Below are positions 1 to 5,697 of a DNA stretch of 6,383 nucleotides, one piece after another. The DNA is from Mageeibacillus sp. UBA1255. Lineage in GTDB: Bacteria; Bacillota; Clostridia; UBA1212; UBA1255. A program made the translations under genes and the position numbers. The notes below the pieces were generated by a model. The model was given only the letters and a program-made list of their open reading frames with translations, ran no database searches and was not told the origin of the DNA. Where the stretch lies: assembly GCA_002308795.1 (NCBI GenBank), contig DBVV01000003.1, forward strand, positions 1 through 6,383. Reading direction: 5' to 3'. Each line of letters starts with the position of its first letter. Positions within the stretch are counted from its first letter, which is position 1.

Positions 1-14
1 GCGACAGCTTTGCC

Positions 15-43
15 ATTATACTCTTGTGCTCCGGCCGTGTCAA
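15..43 (-). promoter_or_regulatory. Consensus sigma-A promoter leading out of the window, with A/T-rich upstream element
   Basis: Read on the minus strand, the -35 box is TTGACA (43 to 38) and the -10 box is TATAAT (20 to 15), separated by exactly 17 bp, so both hexamers match the consensus perfectly. Upstream of the -35 (about 44-85) lie several A- and T-tracts, including AAAATTTTT directly next to the box, which resembles an UP element. Transcription would begin near position 8 and run leftward, so the gene it serves is outside the window. It sits about 50 bp past the terminator of the LytTR operon and therefore starts a separate unit. A perfect promoter with an UP-like tract is typical of stable RNA or other highly expressed operons, but nothing here shows what follows. 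Confidence 0.85.
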
Positions 44-90
44 CAAAAATTTTCGCTATTTTCGTTGCTAATTTTTGCTTTTATTGCCGC

Positions 91-128
91 TAAAAAAGCA
101 ATCCGCCCAGACGAAACCGCCGGGCGGA
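91..128 (-). terminator. Rho-independent terminator of the LytTR/LiaF-like operon
   Basis: On the minus strand the transcript forms a 7-bp G+C-rich stem, TCCGCCC (128 to 122) with GGGCGGA (108 to 102), around a 13-nt loop, followed by TTGC and a run of six T (97 to 92). It lies 86 bp past the stop codon of the LiaF-like gene and ends the leftward operon. The plus strand has no T-tract after the stem, so it should work in one direction only. Confidence 0.85.
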
Positions 129-136
129 AATGGCAT

Positions 137-194
137 TGATCTTTCCTCTGAAGAGGGCTGTGATCGATCCTCTGAAGATAGTCCTGATCGATCC
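137..194. repeat. About 2.4 copies of a 24-bp tandem repeat in the 3' untranslated region
   Basis: Units 144-167 and 168-191 match at 19 of 24 positions, both beginning TCCTCTGAAGA and ending TGATCGA. A partial unit on the left gives a third TGATC, so TGATC occurs at 137, 161 and 185, exactly 24 bp apart. The array lies between the stop codon of the LiaF-like gene and its terminator. It contains GATCGATC palindromes and a short CCTCT/AGAGG dyad. On the plus strand it would read as an 8-residue peptide repeat, but there is no ribosome binding site for such a gene and the transcript here runs the other way. Confidence 0.7.
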
Positions 195-213
195 GCAAAA
201 GGACGGGACACCG

Positions 214-987
214 TTAATCGTCAGAAGCGATATTGACCTCTCCCATATGGTTGTTTACTTTGATCGTGATCGTACGGATCGTGACGTCCGCATCCTGGCG
301 GCAGTTCACGTCTCCCATCGAACTTGACCCCGTATCGAGCTCCACGTGCCAGTTGCGGGGGATGTGAACGGTAGTCTCGCCAAGAGAATTGTCAACGTTC
401 AGTTCGAGCGGCTGCGACAGGTCGCCGACGTCAATATTCTGATAATACACGTTCAGCTCGCCCAGGCGGTTATTGACACGGGCAAACGGACGGCAGGCGT
501 CAATATAACAAACGTTGTCCCCCATACGGAACCAGTACGACTGCCCATTCGCGCTTCTCTCGCCTTCTCCGCCATTCTCGCCGCTCCCGCCGGAACATAT
601 TTTCCCTTTATTTGTAAAATGAAAATCAGAAAAGTTTTTCTGGTTCTTATTCCTGAATATGAAATACACACCTATATCCAGCAGCACCGCCGCGGCAAGC
701 AGTATCCAGTTATTAACGAAATCCGCCCCGAGTCCGGCCGCGGTCCCGATCTCCTTCTCAAACAGCATGAACAGGAGCGCGAGCGGCAGAAAAACGGTGA
801 TCCTGGTCGTCAGTCTCCAGCCTCCTACGATCTTCCAGATGATGCAGTACACCAGAAGGAAGGCAATGATCCATTTCCAGACAGGCACGGTAAATATCGC
901 CAGGTCAGGCCGTATTGCGAAAACAAGCAGTCCCGCCGCGGCAATAAAAATCAGTATCCCCCATATAATTGCTTTATTCTTTTTCAT
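214..987 (-). CDS. Four-helix membrane protein with LiaF-like C-terminal domain
   Basis: The protein has 257 residues. The start at 987 is chosen because AGGAGG (1001 to 996) lies 8 nt upstream and because its ATG overlaps the stop of the LytTR gene as ATGA; a longer reading from 1116 would overlap that gene heavily. Four hydrophobic helices are visible at about 7-25, 34-55, 63-77 and 93-111. A Gly-rich linker (about 131-142) leads to a soluble domain (about 150-257) with four repeats of the pattern [L/M]-G-[E/D] followed by a beta-strand (175, 202, 224, 248) and the stretch VHIPRNWHV. This is the signature of the LiaF C-terminal domain (cell wall-active antibiotic response family). In LiaFSR, LiaF is a membrane inhibitor of envelope-stress signalling. 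Pairing with a lone LytTR regulator and no histidine kinase suggests that it directly senses the envelope and restrains the regulator (inference). The coupled start implies matched amounts of the two proteins. Confidence 0.85.
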   Translation of the reverse strand: MKKNKAIIWGILIFIAAAGLLVFAIRPDLAIFTVPVWKWIIAFLLVYCIIWKIVGGWRLTTRITVFLPLALLFMLFEKEIGTAAGLGADFVNNWILLAAAVLLDIGVYFIFRNKNQKNFSDFHFTNKGKICSGGSGENGGEGERSANGQSYWFRMGDNVCYIDACRPFARVNNRLGELNVYYQNIDVGDLSQPLELNVDNSLGETTVHIPRNWHVELDTGSSSMGDVNCRQDADVTIRTITIKVNNHMGEVNIASDD

Positions 988-1481
988 CGAAGTATCCTCC
1001 TCGTTTCTTCTAATTTTTCTCTGAACGGCCGGTAGTACATCCTCGACACGTACGCCTGCTTCGTGCTTCCCGTGAATCCCACTCGGCACGGTCCCGTCAG
1101 CTCTCTGCGGAGCCACTGGACTGCCTCGAGATTTATCACGCAGCCCTTAGACACGCGCATGAACGTGTTCGGCAGCATCTTTTCCAGCTCGTACAGCTTC
1201 ATATCCGTGTAATAGATACGGTTATCTGTGTGAGCAGTCACGCGGTTATCCGCGCTCTCGAAGAACAGGATCCGGCTCAGTTCGACGAAGTATTCTTCTT
1301 CGCCCAACTGGAGGGCAAGCTCTTTCGCCTGACCGTCCGCACTGCCGCTTTCTATTGCGGCCTTGAGGGCGAACACCGACGGGGTCGCGTTTCTGCAGCG
1401 TATCACGACTTCTTCGGCACCGTCCGGGTCGATCTCGATCCTCACCTTTTTTATCATTCCGTTCTTTCCGGCGTTTTCCAC
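984..1481 (-). CDS. LytTR-domain DNA-binding transcriptional regulator
   Basis: The protein has 165 residues and starts with GTG at 1481. That start is preferred over the internal ATG at 1457 because AGGAGAG (1492 to 1486) is well placed in front of it. The C-terminal two thirds (about 60-157) is a LytTR domain. Visible landmarks are the E-E-Y-F-V strand, I-L-F-F-E-S-A-D-N (71-79), the tyrosine pair at 90-91 and the classic F-M-R-V-S-K-G-C-V-I-N-L block (107-118). The N-terminal 60 residues have no receiver-domain features and no phosphorylation aspartate context, so this is not a two-component response regulator. LytTR proteins bind pairs of short direct repeats, usually upstream of a promoter. 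The gene is first in its operon and overlaps the LiaF-like gene by 4 bp. A likely operator lies upstream of its own promoter, which suggests autoregulation. Target genes are unknown; the divergent operon is a natural candidate. Confidence 0.92.
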   Translation of the reverse strand: MENAGKNGMIKKVRIEIDPDGAEEVVIRCRNATPSVFALKAAIESGSADGQAKELALQLGEEEYFVELSRILFFESADNRVTAHTDNRIYYTDMKLYELEKMLPNTFMRVSKGCVINLEAVQWLRRELTGPCRVGFTGSTKQAYVSRMYYRPFREKLEETRRILR

Positions 1482-1485
1482 GTTT

Positions 1486-1492
1486 CTCTCCT
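1486..1492 (-). promoter_or_regulatory. Ribosome binding site that decides the GTG start of the LytTR gene
   Basis: On the minus strand AGGAGAG runs from 1492 to 1486; its AGGAG core ends 6 nt before the GTG at 1481. The alternative ATG at 1457 has only a weaker GGAAAG-like sequence in front of it. Confidence 0.75.
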
Positions 1493-1553
1493 GCTCTCTG
1501 ACGCGGTGACAATTTCCGACCGGTCTGTTTGTTTTGCCCCGGCGTCTGAGACG

Positions 1554-1582
1554 ATTTTATAGGACGCGGCGGACGTTGTCAA
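1554..1582 (-). promoter_or_regulatory. Promoter of the LytTR/LiaF-like operon
   Basis: On the minus strand TTGACA (1582 to 1577) and TAAAAT (1559 to 1554) are separated by 17 bp. The -35 is perfect and the -10 matches 5 of 6 bases. The expected start near 1547 gives a leader of about 65 nt before the GTG. The direct repeats at 1596-1623 lie 14 bp upstream of the -35, a position suited to activation or autoregulation. Confidence 0.85.
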
Positions 1583-1591
1583 CTACCCCGG

Positions 1592-1625
1592 GACCAAGTG
1601 GTCGTTTCTGCGTGGTAAGTGGTAG
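1592..1625. promoter_or_regulatory. Candidate LytTR operator: AAGTGGT direct repeats 21 bp apart
   Basis: AAGTGGT occurs at 1596-1602 and 1617-1623 on the plus strand, starts exactly 21 bp apart, about two helical turns; the match extends to AAGTGGTnG. A further GTGGT lies at 1612-1616. The left copy is also part of a 12-bp palindrome, GACCA-AG-TGGTC (1592-1603). LytTR regulators such as AgrA bind two 9-bp direct repeats spaced by about 12 bp on one face of the helix next to the -35, which fits this geometry. The bases agree only loosely with published LytTR consensus sites. The assignment rests on spacing, position and the linked regulator gene. Confidence 0.5.
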
Positions 1626-1638
1626 AAATCAGCCCTCA

Positions 1639-1674
1639 AGCCGGTTCGCAAAGCGTCTTTTTCTGCTTCCGGCT
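1639..1674. repeat. Interrupted inverted repeat between the divergent promoters
   Basis: AGCCGG (1639-1644) and AAGC (1651-1654) are complementary to the continuous GCTTCCGGCT at 1665-1674, leaving a 6-nt bulge on the left arm and a 10-nt T-rich loop. It ends 13 bp before the -35 of the rightward operon. It could be a regulator site for that operon, or chance; there is no T-tract after it to make it a terminator. Confidence 0.3.
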
Positions 1675-1687
1675 GCTCGTTCAAGTG

Positions 1688-1716
1688 TTTACTTTTAGCC
1701 GTAATAATAGTATAAT
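1688..1716 (+). promoter_or_regulatory. Promoter of the rightward envelope operon
   Basis: A perfect -10 box TATAAT (1711-1716) is preceded after 17 bp by TTTACT (1688-1693), which matches 4 of 6 bases of the -35 consensus. Transcription would start near 1723, giving a leader of about 55 nt before the ATG at 1778. The weaker -35 suggests that an activator may help. Within the leader, CTGTCCG (1726-1732) can pair with CGGACGG (1746-1752) around a 13-nt loop; no known riboswitch is recognisable. The ribosome binding site is modest, GGGG at 1767-1770, 7 nt before the start. Confidence 0.75.
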
Positions 1717-1777
1717 TAATGAAGACTGTCCGTGACCGGCAGATGCGGACGGAAGTAACACGACACGGGGAAACAAT

Positions 1778-2650
1778 ATGAAGATCATTCAATTAAAAAA
1801 TCATACGCCATCCCAGATGACCGGTTTTATCGTGGTGACCGAAGACAGGCACGTTATCGCCGTTGACGGCGGCATGCCCGGAGACACAGAAGGATTCCTT
1901 TACCGCCTGAAAAAAGCAGCGGAGGAATACGGATGCGAATATAAGATCGATCTTTGGCTCCTGACGCATCCCCACGATGATCACTACGGCGTATTCCGCA
2001 GATTCTCTCAGCTTTCGCGCATGGGCCGCAGCGATCTGCCTCCCGTGACCAGATTCGCATACTTCCCGCTTCCGGATTCGTTCGGCATCACCGAACATCC
2101 TTCGCTCGGTTTTCAGCTTCCGGAGATCAACGCGGAGCTGGCGGTCACTAATATCCCCCTTTACGCGCTTAAAAAGGGCGACAGGTTCGTGTTCGGCAGC
2201 CTGACGGTAGATATTATGCGCGTCACTAACCAGAATATCACGCAGAACACGTTCAATAATTCCTCCCTCGTCATCAGATTTACCGAAAAACGAGACAGGA
2301 AAGCTGATTTCACGTGGATAATACTAGGGGATCTGGGCGTCGAAGGCGGCCGGGAGCTTCTGAATATGTATCCGGGGAAGCTTAAAGCAGACGCGGTACA
2401 GATGGCACACCACGGACAGAACGGCGTTGACCGCCCGGTTTATGAAGCGATCGCCCCCAGGTTCGCGTTTTGGACTACTCCGGACTGGCTCTGGACGAAC
2501 ACGCTCCCGGGACAGGAACCGGGAAAAGGCCCGTGGGCTACTCTTACCGTTCGCGCCTGGATGGATGAACTGGGTACCGTACCCGTTCGCGCCACGGATA
2601 ATGATATGGAACTTGATTCGTTGACCGAGACGGTTCGGCCGCTGGAGTAA
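1778..2650 (+). CDS. ComEC-like metallo-beta-lactamase-fold hydrolase, soluble
   Basis: The protein has 290 residues and no signal peptide or membrane helix, so it should be cytoplasmic. The metal-binding motif T-H-P-H-D-D-H is at 63-69 (ligands H64, H66, D68, H69). A D-G-G motif is at 30-32. The stretch N-N-S-S-L-V-I-R-F (160-168), the G-D-L motif (184-186) and A-H-H-G (210-213) follow in the order seen in the MBL domain of the DNA-uptake protein ComEC/Rec2. Full ComEC has a multi-helix channel domain, which is absent here, so this is a stand-alone hydrolase of the same subfamily. Members of this superfamily hydrolyse phosphodiesters or other esters with two metal ions; the substrate cannot be read from the sequence. 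It is the first gene of the operon, 8 nt before the next one. All main metal ligands are present, so it is probably active. Confidence 0.88.
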   Translation: MKIIQLKNHTPSQMTGFIVVTEDRHVIAVDGGMPGDTEGFLYRLKKAAEEYGCEYKIDLWLLTHPHDDHYGVFRRFSQLSRMGRSDLPPVTRFAYFPLPDSFGITEHPSLGFQLPEINAELAVTNIPLYALKKGDRFVFGSLTVDIMRVTNQNITQNTFNNSSLVIRFTEKRDRKADFTWIILGDLGVEGGRELLNMYPGKLKADAVQMAHHGQNGVDRPVYEAIAPRFAFWTTPDWLWTNTLPGQEPGKGPWATLTVRAWMDELGTVPVRATDNDMELDSLTETVRPLE

Positions 2651-2658
2651 CTGATAAT

Positions 2659-3966
2659 ATGAGCAGAATATTTAAAAAAGCAATAAAAAACAGAACGATA
2701 TTGACCGCGGCGTCAATACTTCTCGCATTGACGCTCTCGATATCCGCGGCAGTCTTCTCCTCCGGTGTGAACGGAGCTGCGGCAGACACCTTAGCGGCAT
2801 CAGAATCGACTGCCTCTCCCGGCGCGATGCTCGTACTTAACCGTCAGAATTACACCATCCTCACCGATACGACACATGACTGGTACGAGAACAGACCGCC
2901 GCAGAAAGGGCTCTACCAGCTTTCGGCAGAGTATATCCCTGACGAAGGAGTTTCGTTCGGGTTCCTTAAAAACGGTTCGCACGCCGATCCGATGATCTAC
3001 CTTCCGGTTTACGACGTCTGCTACAATATAAATCTGAAGGACTACCCGTATTTTGCCGTATGCTATAAAAGCACCGCGACGAATAAAAACGGAGTATGTT
3101 ATTTTGCAACGTCCAACAATCCGGGGCTGGATGAGAGCAAGAATTTCAGTATAGATATGTCCCCGTCCGACGACTGGACGATCACGGCCGCTCACGCGAG
3201 CAAGAATAAAAACTGGAACGGAAGACTGACCCAGCTGCGGTTCGATATATCGTCCGGCGAGTTTTCCGGTAATTATACGGTAAAATGGGTCGGATTTTTC
3301 AAATCGAGAGATGAAGCGAACGCTTTCGGTGTTAACGGACAATGGACGAAAAACGTCATTACTCCGGATAAGACCGTTTTCGGCCGCGGCGAGAATATCA
3401 CGTTCTCCGTCTCAGGCGCGAACAAGGGCGACTGGGTCGTCCTGATTCAGAAAGGCGATGCATGCTATGCACCCCCGGTCAATAAACTTGACCTCTACGT
3501 GAGTGATTGCATGCCGCTGTACTACGCTCCGCTGGATGGAAGCCGAGGCGATATCGATATTGACAACTCCGGCGGTATCTATAAGGGCGAGCTGCTGCCC
3601 CCGGGCGATTACGATCTCGTGTACATGCCCAGAGGACGGTTCGTCGAATCCGCAAGAACGACTATCACGATCAGCGAAGAGATCGTACGCGAACCCGTTG
3701 TCAGCGAGATCGTATACGTAACGAGAGGCCCGGATCCTACGGAAGAACCTCCCAAGACCGAGGAGCCTTCCGAAGAGCCGTGGTACGCCCCTACCGCGAC
3801 AGAAGGCCGTCAAAGGATCACTCCAGCTCCCACCGAAGTTCCGTCTGACGGTTCTGCGGGGAAGGCCGGTCTGATCATCGCGATCGCCACAGCTGTCCTG
3901 TGCGCCGCGGTCCTGGCGGTCTTCTTCATCCTCCGCAAAAAGAAACTTTCGGAGCGCGGTCAATGA
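2659..3966 (+). CDS. Secreted, C-terminally membrane-anchored surface protein of unknown function
   Basis: The protein has 435 residues. A signal peptide is clear: a basic N-terminus, a hydrophobic core at about 13-33 and a likely cleavage after A-A-A at 40-42. The ectodomain appears to have two beta-rich parts. Residues about 55-223 end in the block Y-T-V-K-W-V-G-F-F-K-S (206-216), reminiscent of galactose-binding or carbohydrate-binding modules of clostridial surface proteins. Residues about 235-345 look Ig-like. A Thr/Pro/Glu-rich spacer (about 358-397) is followed by a single helix (403-425) and a basic R-K-K-K tail inside the cell. There is no LPXTG motif. The ectodomain has five cysteines (121, 135, 147, 269, 284). 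The start at 2659 has GGAG at 2644-2647, which overlaps the previous stop. Glycan binding is a guess from fold-like appearance and from the neighbouring deacetylase; no catalytic motif is recognised. Confidence 0.85.
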   Translation: MSRIFKKAIKNRTILTAASILLALTLSISAAVFSSGVNGAAADTLAASESTASPGAMLVLNRQNYTILTDTTHDWYENRPPQKGLYQLSAEYIPDEGVSFGFLKNGSHADPMIYLPVYDVCYNINLKDYPYFAVCYKSTATNKNGVCYFATSNNPGLDESKNFSIDMSPSDDWTITAAHASKNKNWNGRLTQLRFDISSGEFSGNYTVKWVGFFKSRDEANAFGVNGQWTKNVITPDKTVFGRGENITFSVSGANKGDWVVLIQKGDACYAPPVNKLDLYVSDCMPLYYAPLDGSRGDIDIDNSGGIYKGELLPPGDYDLVYMPRGRFVESARTTITISEEIVREPVVSEIVYVTRGPDPTEEPPKTEEPSEEPWYAPTATEGRQRITPAPTEVPSDGSAGKAGLIIAIATAVLCAAVLAVFFILRKKKLSERGQ

Positions 3967-4520
3967 AGCTCTCTGCAGGTGAAATGCCGTTTTACGCGAG
4001 GCGGATGACAATAACCGACGCCAGAAGCGTATGTACGTGGCGCTACACCGGGGAGCAGGAGATATACAACACGGAAAACACCCCGCAGGCCGCGGAAGAA
4101 TTCCTTGACGGCTGCCACTTCGCTCTCTCGGAAACCTTCGGTGGTCCGATCTCGGCCTTCGTGAATTTCGGAGAGAGAGCCACGCTCCCGCTTAAAGAGC
4201 TGGCTGACATTTACCGGGACGAATCGTACACCGATATGGCGCTCGGTCTGATGCCTGAAAAGTGCGGAAAAGGCATGGGGAGAAGCCTTATAAAGGCCGC
4301 AATGGAGCTCTGCTCGAAATTCTTCCCCGACGACGGATTCAGAGTGACCGTCGCAAAAAACAACGTTCCTGCCGTTTCGGTATACCGGAGCCTCGGGTTT
4401 GAAACGATCGCCGAATTTACGGCGGTGGTGGAATACCCGGACCGCGGTGAGAAAATACGGCACAAATCTACAGAAATGGAGATAATGATAGCGCTGCCTG
4501 ATGCGCTGGAGAAAAGATGA
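3963..4520 (+). CDS. GNAT-family N-acetyltransferase
   Basis: The protein has 185 residues. The start at 3963 is chosen because ATGA there overlaps the stop of the previous gene and GGAG (3951-3954) lies 8 nt upstream; a reading from 3900 would run into the preceding coding region. The acetyl-CoA binding motif is at about 91-107: D-M-A-L-G-L-M-P-E followed by K-C-G-K-G-M-G (100-106), which fits the [RQ]-x-x-G-x-[GA] loop with Lys at the first position. The second hallmark, N-x-P-A-x-x-V-Y-R-S-L-G-F, follows near the C-terminal third. The N-terminal W-R-Y and Y-N segments (26-28, 35-36) resemble a common Firmicutes GNAT subfamily whose substrates are unknown. It would transfer an acetyl group from acetyl-CoA to an amine in the cytoplasm. 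It sits between two surface-protein genes, both joined by 4-bp overlaps, so a role in making or modifying an envelope precursor is possible but unproven. Confidence 0.9.
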   Translation: MKLSAGEMPFYARRMTITDARSVCTWRYTGEQEIYNTENTPQAAEEFLDGCHFALSETFGGPISAFVNFGERATLPLKELADIYRDESYTDMALGLMPEKCGKGMGRSLIKAAMELCSKFFPDDGFRVTVAKNNVPAVSVYRSLGFETIAEFTAVVEYPDRGEKIRHKSTEMEIMIALPDALEKR

Positions 4521-5659
4521 GCACGAACGGAACAAAAGAAAAAAACAACAACTCGAGAAAAGGGTACGCAATTGCCATCGCGATCGCGTCCATAGTTATC
4601 ATTGCCCTGCTTATTGTGATAATCACGATGCCTAAGGGCGGTACGCCAGACCCGGCGCCCACGGAGAGAGTAGTGATATTGTCCCCCGTCGCCACAGCAT
4701 ACGTGACCGAAAACGTGACGCCCGCTCCGACCGCGACCGAAGTACCCGCAACAGACGTCCCGACGGAGATCCCGACTGAGACACCTACCGCAACACCGGA
4801 ACCGACGCCTACGGTCGTCCCGACACCTCCGCCGACTGAGGTACCTCCGACCGAAGTGCCTTCCCACAAGCCGAGAGTGATCGACGGGACAACGTCCGCA
4901 AACCCTGCTTACGCCGGTAAACGTTTGGTTGCGCTCACGTTCGACGACGGACCGCAGCTCGGGGCAACGGAATTCATGCTTGACGTCCTTAAAAAACACA
5001 ACGCGAAGGCAACGTTCTTCTGCGTCGGATATCAGCTGTCGTACGGTCCCAACGGCGAACTTGCCACCCGTGCGGCCAACGAAGGTCACCAGATCGGCAA
5101 CCATTCTTACAGCCACCCTTCGTTCGGTAAGCTTTCTGACGAAAAAATAATCGAACAACGCGATAAAAACAACGAACTGATTAAAAAACTCACCGGCCAG
5201 GACGTCACGGTCTTCCGCATCCCCGGCGGGTACAGAAGCAAGCACGTAAGAGAAGTGATCGATCTCCCGATCGCGCAGTGGGATATCGACCCGCTCGACT
5301 GGAAGTTCCTTAACGAAGATTACATAAAGAAATATGCTGCGGAAAACGGCATGTCTTACGACGAGGCCGAATCGAGGCTGATCGACATCATACTGTTCGA
5401 AGGACTCTACACGGACCTTGACGGCGAATACATATTCTCCCCGCCGGTCGCGTATGAGATGAAGCACGGATCGATACTGCTGTTCCACGACATTTACCCC
5501 GCATCAGCCAAAGCCGTTGACCGCCTGCTTACTTTCCTGGAAGAAAACTACGGCAACTTCGTATATCTGACGTTTGATGAATTTATATTGACCGAAAACG
5601 ACACGATCGACGCCGCTAAGATCTATTATTCGCTGTGGCGTACGACTCCTTCTGACTGA
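4517..5659 (+). CDS. Membrane-anchored polysaccharide deacetylase (NodB domain)
   Basis: The protein has 380 residues. A basic N-terminus and one helix (about 17-37) make a signal anchor, followed by a long Thr/Pro/Glu-rich spacer (about 43-116) that places the enzyme outside the membrane. The NodB domain begins near 135 and has all five motifs: T-F-D-D-G-P (141-146; D143 as base, D144 as metal ligand), H-S-Y-S-H (196-200, metal ligands), R-I-P-G-G (234-238), W-D-I-D-P-L-D-W (255-262) and L-F-H-D (322-325, H324 as acid). Such enzymes remove N-acetyl groups from GlcNAc or MurNAc in peptidoglycan, or from other amino-sugar polymers, with a divalent metal. About 60 residues separate motifs 4 and 5, longer than in many peptidoglycan deacetylases. 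The ATG overlaps the acetyltransferase stop (ATGA) and has GGAG 5 nt upstream. It is probably active; the glycan is not known. Confidence 0.93.
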   Translation: MSTNGTKEKNNNSRKGYAIAIAIASIVIIALLIVIITMPKGGTPDPAPTERVVILSPVATAYVTENVTPAPTATEVPATDVPTEIPTETPTATPEPTPTVVPTPPPTEVPPTEVPSHKPRVIDGTTSANPAYAGKRLVALTFDDGPQLGATEFMLDVLKKHNAKATFFCVGYQLSYGPNGELATRAANEGHQIGNHSYSHPSFGKLSDEKIIEQRDKNNELIKKLTGQDVTVFRIPGGYRSKHVREVIDLPIAQWDIDPLDWKFLNEDYIKKYAAENGMSYDEAESRLIDIILFEGLYTDLDGEYIFSPPVAYEMKHGSILLFHDIYPASAKAVDRLLTFLEENYGNFVYLTFDEFILTENDTIDAAKIYYSLWRTTPSD

Positions 5660-5685
5660 TCAATCCGTTTTTGCCCGGACGTTCT

Positions 5686-5690
5686 GGAGG
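5686..5690 (+). promoter_or_regulatory. Strong ribosome binding site of the SbcD-like gene
   Basis: GGAGG lies 7 nt before the ATG at 5698. The 38-nt gap after the deacetylase stop holds no terminator hairpin and no convincing promoter, so this gene may be read through from the upstream operon. Confidence 0.8.
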
Positions 5691-5697
5691 TTTGCTT

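Noticed and set aside
130..327. A 65-codon plus-strand reading frame with an 8-residue repeat
   Set aside because: It has no ribosome binding site, overlaps the terminator stem and the end of the minus-strand LiaF-like gene, and its repeat is explained by the 24-bp DNA repeat.
346..1035. A 229-codon plus-strand frame opposite the LiaF-like gene
   Set aside because: It lies antisense to a gene with recognisable domains, start signals and operon context, and shows no domain of its own.
988..1116. A 43-residue N-terminal extension of the LiaF-like protein
   Set aside because: It would overlap the LytTR coding sequence, whereas the internal ATG at 987 has a strong AGGAGG and precedes the first membrane helix directly.
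2800..3342. A 180-codon minus-strand frame opposite the surface protein
   Set aside because: No start signal and no domain; the plus-strand gene has a signal peptide, spacer and anchor that are clearly real.
4643..4864. Repetitive Thr/Pro codon tract as a possible repeat element or CRISPR-like array
   Set aside because: Units are irregular and in frame with the deacetylase; it is a protein spacer of low complexity, not a DNA-level array.
4211..5488. A 425-codon minus-strand frame opposite the acetyltransferase and deacetylase
   Set aside because: Its sequence is rich in Arg, Val and Cys with no recognisable domain. It is the antisense shadow of two well-supported genes, lengthened by the low-complexity Thr/Pro spacer.
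5660..5697. Possible terminator or promoter between the deacetylase and the SbcD-like gene
   Set aside because: The T-run at about 5668-5672 has no stem in front of it, and no -10/-35 pair is convincing in this short gap.
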